The notes beneath the pieces are model-generated. The model saw nothing but the letters and a program-made list of their open reading frames with translations. It did no database searches and was not told where the DNA came from. Shown in pieces: positions 48,701 to 63,700 of a stretch of DNA of 64,000 nucleotides. The stretch's first letter is position 1; every line of letters begins with the position of its first letter. Made by a program: the position numbers and the translations under genes. This DNA comes from Hippopus hippopus (lineage: Eukaryota > Mollusca > Bivalvia > Cardiida > Cardiidae): positions 41,900,388 to 41,964,387 of the forward strand of contig OX328111.1 of assembly GCA_946811185.2 (NCBI GenBank). Direction: 5' to 3'.

Positions 48701-51700
48701 CATACCCGTGGAATATCAAAAAATATTTTCACCGCTATTTCTCGATATCCTACCGGAAAGCATGAAATAATACATACTAATGACCTTTTATTATCAAACA
48801 GGGGTCCTATGTAGCTCATTGGTAGAGTTGGACTCGTAACCTGGAGGCCAGGGGTTTAAGCCTCATTGTAAGCACTGGGCTTTTTGTGGTAGTGTCCTTC
48901 GGCAAGACACTTTAGAGCTCCTAGTACTGGTGAAACCCAGGACATGTGTGAATAAGCAAGCCGTTGCCTTGATATATCTGAAATAATGTTGAAACAAGCA
49001 TAAAACATAAATCAATCTATCAATCAACTGATGTTTTATGAAACAGGTGCACTCATTGGCTGTGGGAGACATTGTGAAGATATGTGATAACATCCATACA
49101 GTTAAAGAATTACAGAGGGGGCATGGTGAATGGAACGAATCCATGAAAGTTGTAAGTACAAATACTCTTTTCTGTCAGACTTTTCAGAGGCTCTATAGCT
49201 GCCAAAAGCAAAAAACAATAGAGGTGTTAAAATGCATTTAAATTTAATTCATACCATTCAAAAGTATGTAATGGATTGTGAAGGTGACAATCTGTCATTG
49301 TAGGGTCGGTCCATGGGTTAGTTGCGAGCGGAAAAATGAATCTATAACTAAGTTAAAAGTTGCTAGGTCGCTCTATCTTTTGTTTGTTTTTTTTTTTTAC
49401 ACGATTTAAAATTTATTTTTCTGCCAGCGGCTAAAACTTGGATCCACCATACAATATACACAATACAGATTGTTATCTTCACAATGATTTCCATAATTAT
49501 AAAATGGTATGATTCAAATTATAATGCATTTTACAACCCTATTGTTTACTTTTGGCAGCTGTAGGGTTTTTGAGTAATTACCTCGTGAAACAAATTTGCA
49601 ACAGGCGCAGAAAACTAAACCCTTTACCATGCAATCCCAAGTTTTAACAACCCTTATGATGAATGCTTTTGAAAACATTATGGGAAATGGAGAAAATGCT
49701 CAGCATTTTCTCCTTTCCTCAAAATGTTTTCTACCTTTTCACAGACAAATCTCATATTTAAGCCATATTTGGTTTATCTGCAAATGTTTTCAATGCAGCT
49801 GAGTGCAGAATTTCTTCATGTGGTGAAGTGCTTAATACATAGTGTAAAATGCAGGAAGAAAATGGGCATGGATTACCGTTAAATACATATGAAAATTTTG
49901 TAACAAGCAGTCTCTCCATTCCTCACAATGTTTTCAAAAGTTACATTTGGCAATGATGTATGTTAATCATAGTTTTGATGTTTTGAATGCTACACCTTTC
50001 AAACATTTCAAAAATATTTTTTCCTGTTTTGGGAATGAAAGAATAAAGATGTTCTCTATTAGCTCGGCTGTTTTTCGAAGAAAACAAGGCACTGTCATAG
50101 CCCTGGTGTTGTCGTAGGTTCATACAACAAGGGAACTCATACAACAGGGGCAGGTAACTATCAAAATATTTTTGAGTTATGTCCCTTTTTCACCTTAGAA
50201 TTTACATTGAAATCAAGCACGTGCAATTGAGCGTTGGTACCTGCATGCGGTGCTCTTATTGTATTTTGGATCTCTTTTTACAGACACTTGGGAAGACTGG
50301 ACGAGTGTTAAAGGTATATGCAGATGGAGATTTGCGAGTGGCCGTTGGAAATCAAACATGGACCTTCAACCCGTGTTGTCTAACACAAGTACCACCAAAT
50401 GTGATCACAGACCTGAACAATACAATGGGTCACAATGAACGAGAGGAGCTTCAGAGTAAGGCTGGATTTCTCAATATGATAATATTAAACCCTTTCCCAC
50501 ACAACAGATTTTGGACTTATCCCGTGTCGAATTGTCTGCAGATCATAAATTCAGAATAGGTACAAACATCCTTAAGTTCTCTGATGGAATAAAAAACAAT
50601 GTGGGAAAAGGAGAAAATGCTGGTTACCAGCATTTTCTCCTTTTCCTATGATGTTTTTAAAAGCTTGTAGAGGGTTGTTGAAACTCGTAAATATGTGGTT
50701 AATACCCTCTTCACACTTCCGGATTTTTCTTACGAGTCCTTACGGATGTCACATATCAGTAAAAGTACACTTATTGTTACGATCTGGCCGCTTTTATGAG
50801 CGGTTTACGAGTAATTGATGTCCATTTACGATTTATTACGGGTTGTTACGATGTATTTACGGCAAATATCTACAATTTGTTCCGAGTTATTTCGGACAAA
50901 TACGAGCATGTTACGACATTTTAAGAGCTGTTTACGGAATGTTACGAGTATATTACGAATGGTTACGATTAATCCAGTCATTTACGTGTAAATTATGACA
51001 TGTTAACGTGTTGTTACGAATAGTTGCGAGTAAGTTAGGAGTATTTACGAGTCCTGTTTTTTTTTTTGTGCAAAAAGCATGCAATTCTCTGTGTATCATC
51101 ATTCAACAGCTGACATCCAGCAAGACAATATGGCATATGAGAGAAACAGATTGCAATTATATCAACACTTTCTACAATTGCTCCTTCAACTAGCAGAACG
51201 GGAAGATGCCCAGCAGCAAGTAGATATTCCTAGGCAGAAGAGACGTTCAGCACGCAGAAGATTTTGGTGCAAGACCTGGCTAATACGCAGGTCTTCTACC
51301 TCAGCTGGCTCTAGCTGTGGCGGTGGTGGTTCTAAGGAGGGTGAACGCGTCCGCTTTTTTCTGATGGCTGCCTTTTTTGCTTTCTTTGGACCCATGCTTG
51401 TAGATAATGTATATCAATAATGTATATCGAAGAGATCAGGCCTCTGTGACGTCTTGATAACAGCTGAAAGGAACTGTTCAATTTTGCACACTTCTATACC
51501 ATTCCTAAATCGTAAAGTATACGCATGTATTCGTAAAGTACTCGTACATATCCATAAATTGCTCGTAATTAAGTCTTGTCAATCTGTAAAGCAATCGTAA
51601 CTGAACGCAATTAAAATCGGTATCGTCACTTAAGCACTCATAATATTCCGTAAAAGAATCGTAAACTAACCGTAACAAATCGTAAAACAAATTGTTTACG

Positions 51701-54700
51701 AGACATTTACGGATTCTTGCAAGTAGTTTACAGAGGGTTACAACTGGTTTACAGTACTTATGGATTGTTACAAATTATTTACGAGTTAATTATGGAAAAT
51801 TTTATCCGTGGACACTTGTAAGAAATTTTTTGACATGTCAAAAATTTTGTCTCTACTTTCACGGATCCTCACGACTGTCTGCGAGTTGTGACGAGTTATT
51901 AACGGATGCGAACAAGTTATTTACAGATGCTTGCGATTGACTACGAGTTGGCAATCTGTAAGGACTCGTAAGAAAAATCTGTAAGTGTGAAGGTGGTATA
52001 AAGGGTTAAAGCCATTACCAAAATAATCCTGTGTTTTAACAAACCAGAGGATAAAGGCTTTTGCAAGCTATCTCTCGGAAAAGGAGAAAATGCCCATTAT
52101 CAGCATTTTCTCCTGTTCTCCCAATGTTCTATACCTTCTCATAGAAAGACCAAAACGTTTTAGCCACATTTGTTGCCTGCAAATGCTTAAAATACAGTCA
52201 AGTCTAAAACTGTCTCGTGAATAATTAAGCCCAATAGTGCCAGATAAACCCATTTAAAGTCTAGAACTAAGATCCATAGAATTGCAGTTTCAATGTTGCT
52301 TTTGTCTAGAATGTCTAAGCAAAGCAGACAGTGTAGATCAAAGAACATTTTGTGCAGTCTCATCTTTATGTACACTGACTGCAAAGGCAACTGTCGTGTA
52401 AGGTGCTTTAACCCTTTACCACACAATGACGACTTTTAACACCCCTGATAGAGAAGGCTTTTGAAAACATTGTGAGAAAAGGAGAAAATGCTGGTTACCA
52501 GCATTTTCTCCTTTTCCCACAATGTTTTCTACCCTATCGAAGAAAAATCATTTCATATGAGCCACATTGAAACTGTCATCTGCAAATGCTTTCAATTTGG
52601 ACAGGTCTAAAATTTGTCGTGTGGTAAAGGGTTAAAGGGTTTGGTCTTATAAACTGTTGTATCGCTGTATTCTCTAACCATTGTCATAGTAACATTCAGC
52701 AGTGACAGAGAAATGAATCATGTGTCAGTGACTGTCATCAACTTGGAAAGCATTGTGCTTGTTTTAGCTAAGATTAGAGTTTAAAGGTTGAACCGTTATT
52801 GTTATCTCTACATTTGGACTACATAACAACTTTCCTAGATCTGTGAGCACATTAATATTAGAAATTAATGATATGCTTCAATTTTCTACTGGATATTTCA
52901 GCCTCTCTAACAACACTTCTAGATCAGTTAGTAGAGTTACATCAGACAGAGACGGGGCCAGATAGACTGGTCAGAGAGGCAGCCCAAGGTCACACGGATG
53001 TAGTCAAGGACATAGTGCTAAAGTTCCCTGACAAAGTAAGAATTTACTCTTTAACAAATGACAAAATTTTTACAATTTTCCAAATTCTAAGCTGATGCAC
53101 ATGACAAATGTGGCTCGTTGATGAAACCTGACTCTTAACTCCTGACCGAACCACAAAATTTTGGACTAGACCAAATTGAAAGCATTTCCAGATGACAAAT
53201 TGAATGTTCCTAAAATAACGATATCTGTCTTTGATAGGCTAGAAAGCATTATGGGAAAAAGAGAAAATACTGGTTACCAGCATTTTCTCCCATTTGCCAC
53301 AATGTTTTCAAATATCTTCTCCATCAGGGTGGTAAAAGGTCAAGGTTGTGTGGTAAACGGTTAAAACAGCAGAAAACAATGTGGGAAATGGAGAAAATGA
53401 TAGTTACCAGTATTTTCTCCATTTCTTTTCCCACAATTTTTTTCAAAGTCTTGTCTTTCAGGGTTGTTAAAACAAGGAATTTTGTGGTAAAGAAATCAAC
53501 CCTCATAGTACTTAGTATATGTAACAGATATTTTCAGGCTGAGCCTGATGGTTCAGTCAGTAAAGTACAGGGCGTGACACAAGTTGGTTGCTGTCACTGC
53601 TGATGATTTTTATGTGGGAAAACAGCCAGTGGATCATAAGAATATTGTGCAAAGTACTGGTAAAAGAATCTCTGGGAAAGCCAGTGGATAGGTGCACTGG
53701 CAGCCACAGTATGACTGAAATAGTGTTTAAAATGGTGTTAAATATGATACAAACATATATTTTCAGTCAAGAAAGAGGGCCCATATTCTTGTAGTTACAA
53801 GGTTACTTTCGTATAGAAAAAAACAAAGTGGACAGTGTAGATCAGAGATCAGACCACATATTTTGTGCAGTCTGATCTTACTCTATACTGGCCTTAAAAG
53901 CAACTTGAGTTGTAATATGCTCCAATTGTTAAGGTTTCCTGTGGCCATTTTTTTGAATATTGGGAATTCATTTTTGATTCTTGAAGACCAAGCATTTGCC
54001 CATTTGATATGCTGATATAAAATTTCAAACTTGGTACAATTATAAGAGTTTTTGTTGAATACAGCCCCTGGAATGTGAGCCAGTGTGGCCTTATCTGGTT
54101 TCTCATTCAGTTATGAAAGTCTGGTTTGATTACCACTGGTAGAAGTGTTTGTCTCGAAGGAATGTTTTTGGTAAAGGCTCTGCAGAACCCAAGCATAGTG
54201 GTATTAGGACCGAGGAAAGACATTAACATTTTACAATAAGACACAATTTTAACCTTATCTAAATTGAAAGCATCTTCAGATGAAAAATAAAATGTTACTC
54301 AAAACGTGAAATTTGTCTTTCAAAGGGTAGAAAACATTTTAGGAAAAGGAGAAAATGCTGGTAACCAGCATTTTCTCCTTTTCCTACAACGTTTTCAGAT
54401 GCTTTTTTCTCAGGGTCTTTAAAAGTCGGTATGGTGTGAGAGGGTTAGTAAGTGTTCCATTGCCATGCTTTGACCAAAATACTGCTAAAATGCTAATATA
54501 AAACCCATTTAAATCTTATAGAATGATGAAGCAATAGGTTTCACCTGAAGTTTGGGATATTTTATCCTGTATTCTAGGTGGATCAGAAAAGTTCTGGAAA
54601 AACAGCTTTACAAGTTGCTAGTCACCAGGGTCACAAAGAGATCGTACTTTTATTGCTGTCCGCAGGATCAAACCTGGAACTGCAGGATGAAGATGGAGAC

Positions 54701-57700
54701 TCTGCCCTTCATTATTCAGCCTTTGGGTGAGTTGTAGAGTCCAGCTGGTTTTTACCTAATTGCATTTTAAAACGGATTTTTAGTTGACAAATTTAAAAAC
54801 ATTTAAAATATTGATAATCAACATTAATAAAGGTGTTCTATCCTTTCACCTCCAATAAAACATATCATGTGACACAGTGTCGTGTAAACTCATTAATTTA
54901 TGGTCACTTTACTGCATGACCAGGTTTTTTATGTCAGGTTACCAGGTCTTTTTTTATGTCAAGTAGTCATGTGACCAAGGTTTATTAGGATAGTTGATAG
55001 AGTGATCTACCGGAACTATTTTTTTAGGAGTGGATGCATGAAATTGATTTTGATTTTTACAGAACAATTATTGTCTTAGATAAGGTTTCATTTTTTTTAA
55101 ATGTTAAAACACAACTGGTAATTTCACGGAAATATTTGTCTCCTGAGGACACAACATTGTTATGCTGGTCACCATTATGTTAATGGCATAATATCATTTA
55201 GTGGTCATTATTGCAGCTACTATATCTTGTACAGGGATGCCTGGCACAGTTCTCCGTTTTGCCTCATAGTGAAAGGATGTAGATATGTGCATTATTTTGA
55301 GCAATATCCGTAAAAATTCATACTCTTTGCAAACAGCTTGTCATGAAATTTTAACTCTTTACCACACAACAATAAGGCCTGCAACACGCGAAAAGGGGCA
55401 TTCGGACATTTGCATAAAGTGTTGTCTCGGATCAGCCTGCGCAGCCCGCGCAGACTGACCTGAACCAACACTTTCCGTTTTTATGTAATTTTCTGTTTTG
55501 CACAAGTCTACTGTAGCACAGAATCTAATGTAGTCATAAAGTGCCGTCTCAGATTAGCCTGCGCGGACTGCACAAGCTGATCCGAGACGACACTTTACGC
55601 AAATGTCCGAATGCCCCTTTTCGCGCGATGCAAGCCATATTGTAGACTGGTCCAAATTGAAAGCATTCTCAGACAACAAGTGAAATGTTGCTCAAATGAT
55701 TGGATTTGTTTCTAAAAGGTTAGAAAATATTGTGGGAAAAGGAGAAAATGCTGTTTATCAGCATTTTTGCCTTTTCCCACAATGTTTTCAAAAGTCCTCT
55801 TCCTTGGGGGTTGTTAAAACTGGGAATCCTGTGGTAAATGATTGAGCAATGAGTATCAAAACTAAGAATTCTATAACAGGCTGATGGCAAAGAGGGTAAA
55901 TTTTTTTGAGTCTGTCATGGTACATGTATATGTAAATCTGGACATGAATTCAGTGGATCAGTTCATATAATCAGGCACATGAGACAGAAAAATCCATTTA
56001 CCTTGGCTTTTTCCCAAAATTCCAACATTCTTCTGTGTAGTGTATCAAAAAATAATGTGATTTCCCTGTATTTTCTACCCTGTCAAAGACAAGTTCCATC
56101 ATTTGTCATCTGAAAATTCTGTTGATTTGGACAAGTCTGAAATTTTGTCCTTTGGAGATAAAAACGATAATGATTGTTTACAGGAACCAGGCAGAAGTGA
56201 TGGAAATCTTGTTACAAAAAGGAGCCAATATCAATGCATTGAATCATGGGAAATGTAGTGCCCTACATGTGGCAGTAAACAAACAACATTTAGAGTGTGT
56301 TAGAGTTCTATTACGACACAATGCTGATGTCACCATTCAGGTAAGGGGACTGATGAACATGGTTTATACTTATGTAAACAATATTCAACATCAAACTATT
56401 GTCCAGAAAGGTTTTTCTATGTTGATACTCATTTCCTGCTTGACTTCTAATTCTTACAGTTTTGTCACACACAAATGAAAGACTAGAAGCTGTAAACCTA
56501 TTAACCCTTTACCACACAATCCCGACCTTCAACGACCCTGAGAAAAAAGCCTTTTGAAAACATTGTGGGAAAGGAGAAAATGCTGGTAACCAGCATTTTC
56601 TCCTTTTCCCACAATGTTTTCTACCCTTCCCAAACCAAATTTCAATTTTTCAGTCACATTTATTTTGTCATCTGCAAATGCTTTCAATTTGGACCAGTCT
56701 ATGATTTTGTCATTTGGTAAAGAGTTAAGGCACTAGCTGCTCCTTTTCCAGTGAAGTTTGACAAAGCTGTCTATCCTTCAACAAGTATTCTACTCTTTTG
56801 ACAACTAGTATTGCATAGCCTGTCTTCTATAGAGAGTAAGAAGTCATGTTCGTGTGGTTATTTGTGCCCCTACTAGTTCTCTCTTCATTTACAGGTTTAG
56901 TAAAGTGACAGCATTGCATGACCACATTCGGGAGGAAATATTTTAGTCTTTCTTCATCTGTGAATGAAAAATCTCCAAATCATTATTCCTTCTCTAAAAC
57001 CAATGCTGTGGGTACTCATTATAATTCTTATATTTAGACAATTCAAATGAGAACCCATAAAATAATATTATGTTTTAGTGAAGAAGTAACCTGATACAAC
57101 TCATTGAACCACAAAATGTTACCTTTATCAGTACATCTGACTACATGAGCAAAATAGTTAATTGATTGATTTTCTGTTTATTTATCATCACCACCAGTTG
57201 GGTAGGGCTGCACAGAAGACTATTAGTTATCTTACGGGGCATAGTGCAAGAAACAGGGCAAAACCCATCCTAAGTTTCGCCTTGTTCTTTATCATGGGCA
57301 GTGTATTGCTTTGTCACTCAGGACATATGTTTAACATCACTTCCGAAAGACGTTTTTTGTAGTTTTAGTTGGCCAACCATGTTGATCATACCCACACCCT
57401 CATGTAGCCTGATATTTCACACTCATAACTTGTTTCATGCTTTACCAACTGAGCTATTGGGGCTCATCTAATTTGTACTAATATGATTGCAAGAGTGTAA
57501 GAAAGTTGTTTAAACTCTGGTCTAAATTAAAAGCATGTGCAGACAACCATTTAAATGTGGCAAAATTGATGATATTTTTCTTTGAAAGTGTAGAAAACAT
57601 TGTGAGAAAAGGAGAAAATGCTGGTTACCAGCATTTTCTCCTTTTCCACAGTGTTTTCAAAAGCCTTCTTCCTCCAGGTTGTTAAAACTCGAGATCGTGT

Positions 57701-60700
57701 GGTACAGATTTAATATAGTAATGGATTAGAATATAATTTCTGTTTTCTTTATAGGATTCATATGGAGATACAGCTTTACATGATGCAATTGGGAAGGAAA
57801 ATTTCGAAATATTAGATCTGTTAGTCAACAATACGGGTAAATATTTGACCTACTTCACACTGAGGAATAAGCGAGGATTTAATGTTCTGCATCATGCTGC
57901 ATTAAAGGGAAATAACTGGTGAGTAAATGTTATCTTTTTCATTTTGAACAACACTCAATTGTTCTATATTTTGGCTATTGCCTTTTTCAAAAGTTTGAAA
58001 CAGTTTTCCCCCCTAGAACATTTTTTAACAGTGAATAACTCTAACCAGAAAGTGGTTAAACAACTGAACAACTAAACAGTTTAAAAAATTTAATAGCCAT
58101 AAAGTCATAATTACGATGTCAAACGTAACTGTGGTCATTTTAATTTTAATTGATAATATAAATAATTAAATGATTCCGGAATATAAATGCGCCGGGCAAT
58201 CTAAGGATAAACTTTGTATGGTAATTGATGCTGCATTATAACAAGCAAGTACTCCACTTACATGGCATGTCTCGGTGTCCCATCATGTCTGAAATTACCT
58301 GATGAAGTGTGCTATGTGACACAATGTGTCTAATAGGACCCATCAGTAACCATCCACTTTAAATCCTGGATATTTCCCTGTTTTACAACTCAAGTAAATG
58401 TTGGAAAGAAGAAATGCTGAGAAAAAGATCCCAATTATCTATAGATGGCAAAGGATATATTTTGTCACTTCATTTAACTCTTTACCACACAATACCGAGT
58501 TTTAACAACCCTAAAAAAAGAAGGCTTTTGAAAACATTGTGAGAAAAGGAGAAAATGCTAGTCACAAGCATTTTCCCCTTTTCCCACAATGTTTTCTACC
58601 CCATCAATGACAGAAATCATTGTTCACATCACACTTATTTTGTTGTCTGTAATTGCTTTCAGGTTCATCTAGTCCAAAATTTGTCGTTTGATAAAGGGTT
58701 AAAAGAATACCAGTAATATCCAACGGTCGCTAAACTATCGGAAAGTACCCGACATTACTCTATGGCTTCAAATTTGTTTCAGGAGGTTAAGATTGACAGA
58801 CATCAAGTCCTGGCAGTGATATTCTTTTTCTCCGAAGTTCGTTAAAACCCGGGATTGTTTGGTAAAAGGTTAATTTTGAAATTAGAAAATTCTTGAGAAT
58901 AAGAATGGTCTTAACCCTTTACCAAAACATTCTGTGTATGAATGACCCAGGGGTAGTAGCCTTTGAAAAAAACACACTCTTTTAAAGGCAATTCTCACGA
59001 GTTGATCCAGTTTTGACTTGTCGTCTGCAAATGCTTTCAACTTGGACCAGTCTACAACTTTGTCAGTTGGTAAAGAATGGTCGATGAATGCAGATCCAGA
59101 TCACCATGACAGAGTTTGCATATTTTGGAACAGCAGGCAGTGGGTATCGAATACACCTTTCTTTATGTTTACAGGGCGACAGAAGTAATCTTGCAGAAAT
59201 GTAGACAGATAGTCGATACAAAGAAAGATGATGGCTTCTCTCCCTTACATTTGGCGGCATTGAATGGACACAGAGATGTGACCAATACACTGCTTGTGAC
59301 TGTAAGACACTCATGTATTCTTTGTCAATAATTTTATAGATTGCTGTTAACAGTTTACCAAAAGTTTAGACATGTCCGTATTGAAGGCATTTTCAAACGG
59401 AAAAATTTCATGCTGCTAAAATGATTGAATTTTTGTTAAAAAAATATATAAAAGCATTTTCTCCTTTCCCCAGAATGTTTTCAAAGGTATCCTTCTCACA
59501 GTCATGTAAACTTGGGATTGTGGTAGAGGTTTAACGTCTTAAGGCTTTATTAAACAAATCATGTAAAGATCAACTGTTTTCAAAGAAAAATTCTAGTTAA
59601 CTGGCATAACCCTGGCACCATCACTGTCGTTGTGCAAAAACTTTGACATTTTATGATATCTCTCTTATTACTTAAAATATTTTCGTCAAACCTGGAAAAG
59701 TTTTTAACAATTAAGGAGGAAACCCAAAGCAACTGCAGCCAAGCTTTGGCACCTGCATGCTGTGCTCTTGTTGTACTTGCCCTATTTAAAAACATTTGCA
59801 GACAACAAATTAAATCTAACGGAAAATTTTAGGACTTAAAAGGCAGTAAACATTGTGGGAAAGAATGACTAGTAGACTAGTTGAGCATGTTTGTTTTTGT
59901 CCACAAAGTGTTCTAAACCTGTAGACTATTATAATAAGCATACAAATATTTCTTTGTATAGGAATGGGTTAACTCTTTACCTTATGACAAAATTTTGGAC
60001 AAGACCCAATTGAAAACATTTGTAGACAAAATAAGTGTAACTAAAGTGATGGTATCTGTCTTTGATAGGGTAGAAAATGTGGTGGGAAAAGGAGAAGGTG
60101 CTGGTTACCAGCATTTTTTCCATTTCCCAAAATGTTTCAAGAACCCCTTTCAAGTTGGTTAAAAGTTGAACTGTGTGGTAAAGGGTTAAAAACATCATGA
60201 TCTGTGTTTAAGGGCCATGCTGACATTGAAATAAGAAACAACAGACAGCAGACACCATTGTTACTGGCAGTGAGTCAAGGTCACACAGGTATCATTGAGT
60301 TGCTGGTGACTCGAGGTGCTGATGTCAATGTACAGGACGAGGATGGAGACACTTGTCTACACTTGGCATTGATGAGACAGGCAGTATCTGCAGATAGAGA
60401 TGATAGTCCCTTATTAGAATCAGTGAGTAATTGTTGTATCAAAACCAGTACCTGCAATTTTACAATCAGTGAGTAAATGGTGTTATTGAATCAGTGAGTA
60501 ATATGTGTATTAGAATCAGTGAGTAAATGTTGTACTGTAAATGACTTTAAATTACTGGGAACTTTATTTCGCGAGTTTGTTCCATTTTTCCCATTTTTAA
60601 TTTTTCGCGTGTTTTTGAATTAGTGACTTACCAATGTGCTCAAAACCGGAAGTTGGTCATTTATGTCAAAGTATTTTGCCGAAAATATGTTGGTTATTAT

Positions 60701-63700
60701 ACGGAGGAATATGCAGAAATGGAAAATAAATTATGCAGTATCATAAATAGAACTAACCTGTTAAAATATTTTTCACACAAACATGACCATTGGTGTATTT
60801 AAGCAGACGAATTTTTGCAAAAAATTGTGACTCAGAATGATTTTTTCTGTATTTTTTGCAACGTTTCTCAATCTCTTCATTTATTTTCCTAAAGATAAGG
60901 GCAAGACCACCCAAACATTAACTTCCTTTGATCTATGGTTAACGGAACAGGGTTTTAACTGGATTCTTCCGATAAAGTAATGTAGATAATTGCATTCACC
61001 CATTTGTGTAGTGTGTATTGTTTATAACTTTGAATGGTTCGTTTTTCCTCACATTACAACAGGGTCTCTGTTTTCACAAGTTTTAGAAGAAGATAATTGT
61101 CACATATATTGAGTTGGTAAGAAATGAATCGGACCTACAATGGAGATAGTGTGTGTTATGCATGTTTGATATTTACGTGGACTATCAAGGTGAAGAACTT
61201 CGAGAAATAATGAAAAGAAATATTATTCAAATGGTTTACATTCCTTCAAGTTGCACAGACCGTCTTCAGCCCTTAGATTTGGCCATTAATGCACAAGTCA
61301 AATTTTAAATGAACTCATGTAGTAACGAATAGTAAATCTCAATCAATCTGTCTGTTGACATGTGTCTATCTAGTGTAAAACCACTGCATGCAAGATGGTT
61401 GGTAAAATTACTTCAAACGCTTGGAAACAATGAAAATAATATTAGGAGAGAGGACTGGTTCAGGAGGCATTGAAAATGACAGAAAGGGACATAACTTTTG
61501 TAATTTAGAGGCCATTATTAAAAAGTTACATTTTCCTTTATGTAAGTTGCGATGCATGATGTATCTATTTCTTGGAATTATGATTGTATGAAGTTTTTTA
61601 TGAAGTTTTGATTAGTTTGATATAAGTAGGGATATCCATTGTCAGAGCTGTTTCTTATTAACATACAGAGCTGAGGTCTAGCGGTACGGTAATATGTAGA
61701 TACAATTTCGGACAGGATAGTACATAAACTTCCTGTAAGTCTATTTCTGTTATCAATATTTCACTAGAACCTTGAATTCACGAAGAGAAAAATTCACGAA
61801 TATTAGCGAAAATTAAGTTCTCGTGAAAAAAAAGTGATTTACAGTATTTGAATCATTGAGCAAATGTTGTATTTGAATCAGTGAGTAAATGGTGTATTTG
61901 AATCAGTGAATAAATGGTGTATTTGAATCAGTGAGTAAATGGTGTATTTGAATCAGTAAGTATTTGCATCAGTGAGTAAATAGTGTATTTCAATCAGTGA
62001 GTAAATGGTGTATTAAAATCAGCAAGGAAATGCTTTATAGGAATCAGTAAGTAAATGTTCTATTAGAACCAGTGAGTAAATGGTGTAATCGAATCAGATA
62101 GCTATCAGCAGTTTCTTCTCTTTCAGCAGTGTTTTCAAAAGCCGCCTTTCCCAGAGTTGTAAAAACTTGGGATTGTGTGGTAAAGAGTTAAAGCAGTTTA
62201 AAGATTAGATTTTGTGTTTAAAAAAAAAACTTAACATTCTTGTATTTCTGTCGTCAGATCCGTTCCCAGCTAGGTATGAGTGAGGACGAAGATACAGTAG
62301 GAGCGGCCATTGCGTGTTATCTTGCACAGCAAGGCGCAGACCTGAACAAGAAAAATCATTCAGGAAAGACACCATTAGACTGTGCCTCTGATCACAAAAT
62401 TCAGGAGGTTGTTAAACAGTTTGCCACAGCTGGGTAAGTAGAACAAGTTTTGATGGGAATATTTTTGACTGGTTCAGCAGCCAGATGTATCATACATCCA
62501 GAAATGTTGAGATTTATATATGAGCCATGCTCTGGTAAAAGGGGGCTTAATGCATCTCCGTGATGCATGTGCATCACATTGCTATGGATCCATAAAATCC
62601 ATTTTGTATAACAACTTACTGAATCATGAGGTACACTGGTCTTTTGAGCTACAGAAAATTGACCAATAGCAAAAGTTTCGGCCCAGGTCAGCCTGCGCAG
62701 ACTGCGCAGGCTGACCTTGGTCGATACTTTTTGCAGATGCATTATGCCCCCATTTACCAGAGCATGGCTTATATATAAGTTTAAGATATCGTAAGTTTTC
62801 TCTTAAGACCTGTGTTCTCCTTTGTCACAATATTTCTACTTGTATGCATTTATTAATTCTTCATAATTTGAGACTGTTCAAAATTGAATGTGACCCAAAT
62901 GACTGGATTTGTTTCTGAAGGGTTAGAAAACATTGTGGGAAAAGGAGAAAATGCTGGTTTCCAGCATTTTCTCCTTTTCTCACAATGTTTTCATTAGCCT
63001 TTTCAACTGAGGTCGTTAAAAGTTGCGATTGTGTGGTTAAACCTTCATTCAATTTTATAAACATGTTACTAGTTGCCAGCTGCATGTTTATGGCAGGAGG
63101 CAATGGGTTAATTCATGGAGTCATGTAGATGATGATCTACTGAATGTTTGTGATATTAAAGACCTGTTAGGAGAGTGGAGAGTGATGCAGTAGAAGAAAG
63201 AGTCCAAAGGATGAGTTTTTTTTAACCACATCTTACCAAATTTGAGTGGCAGGTGCTTGCTTAGTACAGTTACATTTCAGCATATTTGCCTTCTTTTGCC
63301 AACTTGCTCAACTGTTTACCAAAGAATCCTGAATTTTAAAAAATCTGACCAAAAAGACTTTTGAAATCTTGGTGGGAAAAGGAGAAAATGCTGGTAACCA
63401 CTCATTCTCATCTACCCACAATGTTTTTCTACGTTTTAAAGGCAAATCCTATTATTTGATCTACATTTAAATTGTCATTGGAAAATGCTTTCAGGTTGAC
63501 AAGTCCCAGATTTTTTTTTATGTGGGTAAAGATCTAATACAAATTGCCTACTTAATGGAGTTGGTCTCTAATAAGATAGGTTTCACTGTGTCCATTATTT
63601 CTCTCATTTATCTTTTCCAGAAGACGGACAGACATAGCTAGTGCTGCTGATGAGCGTTTGTGTGATGTGTGTTGTGAACAGATAGCTTGTATAACTTTCG

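Larger units (their letters stand above)
50486..52009 (-). mobile_element. pbM1 split by the Harbinger-like element
   Basis: 50486-50702 carries nearly all of it. The terminal AAAGGGTTAA resumes at 52000. Confidence 0.82.

Noticed and set aside
52670..52760. Possible SINE fragment (AGTGACAGAGAAATGAATCATG)
   Set aside because: Short and eroded; similarity to the family A body is too weak to list as a feature.
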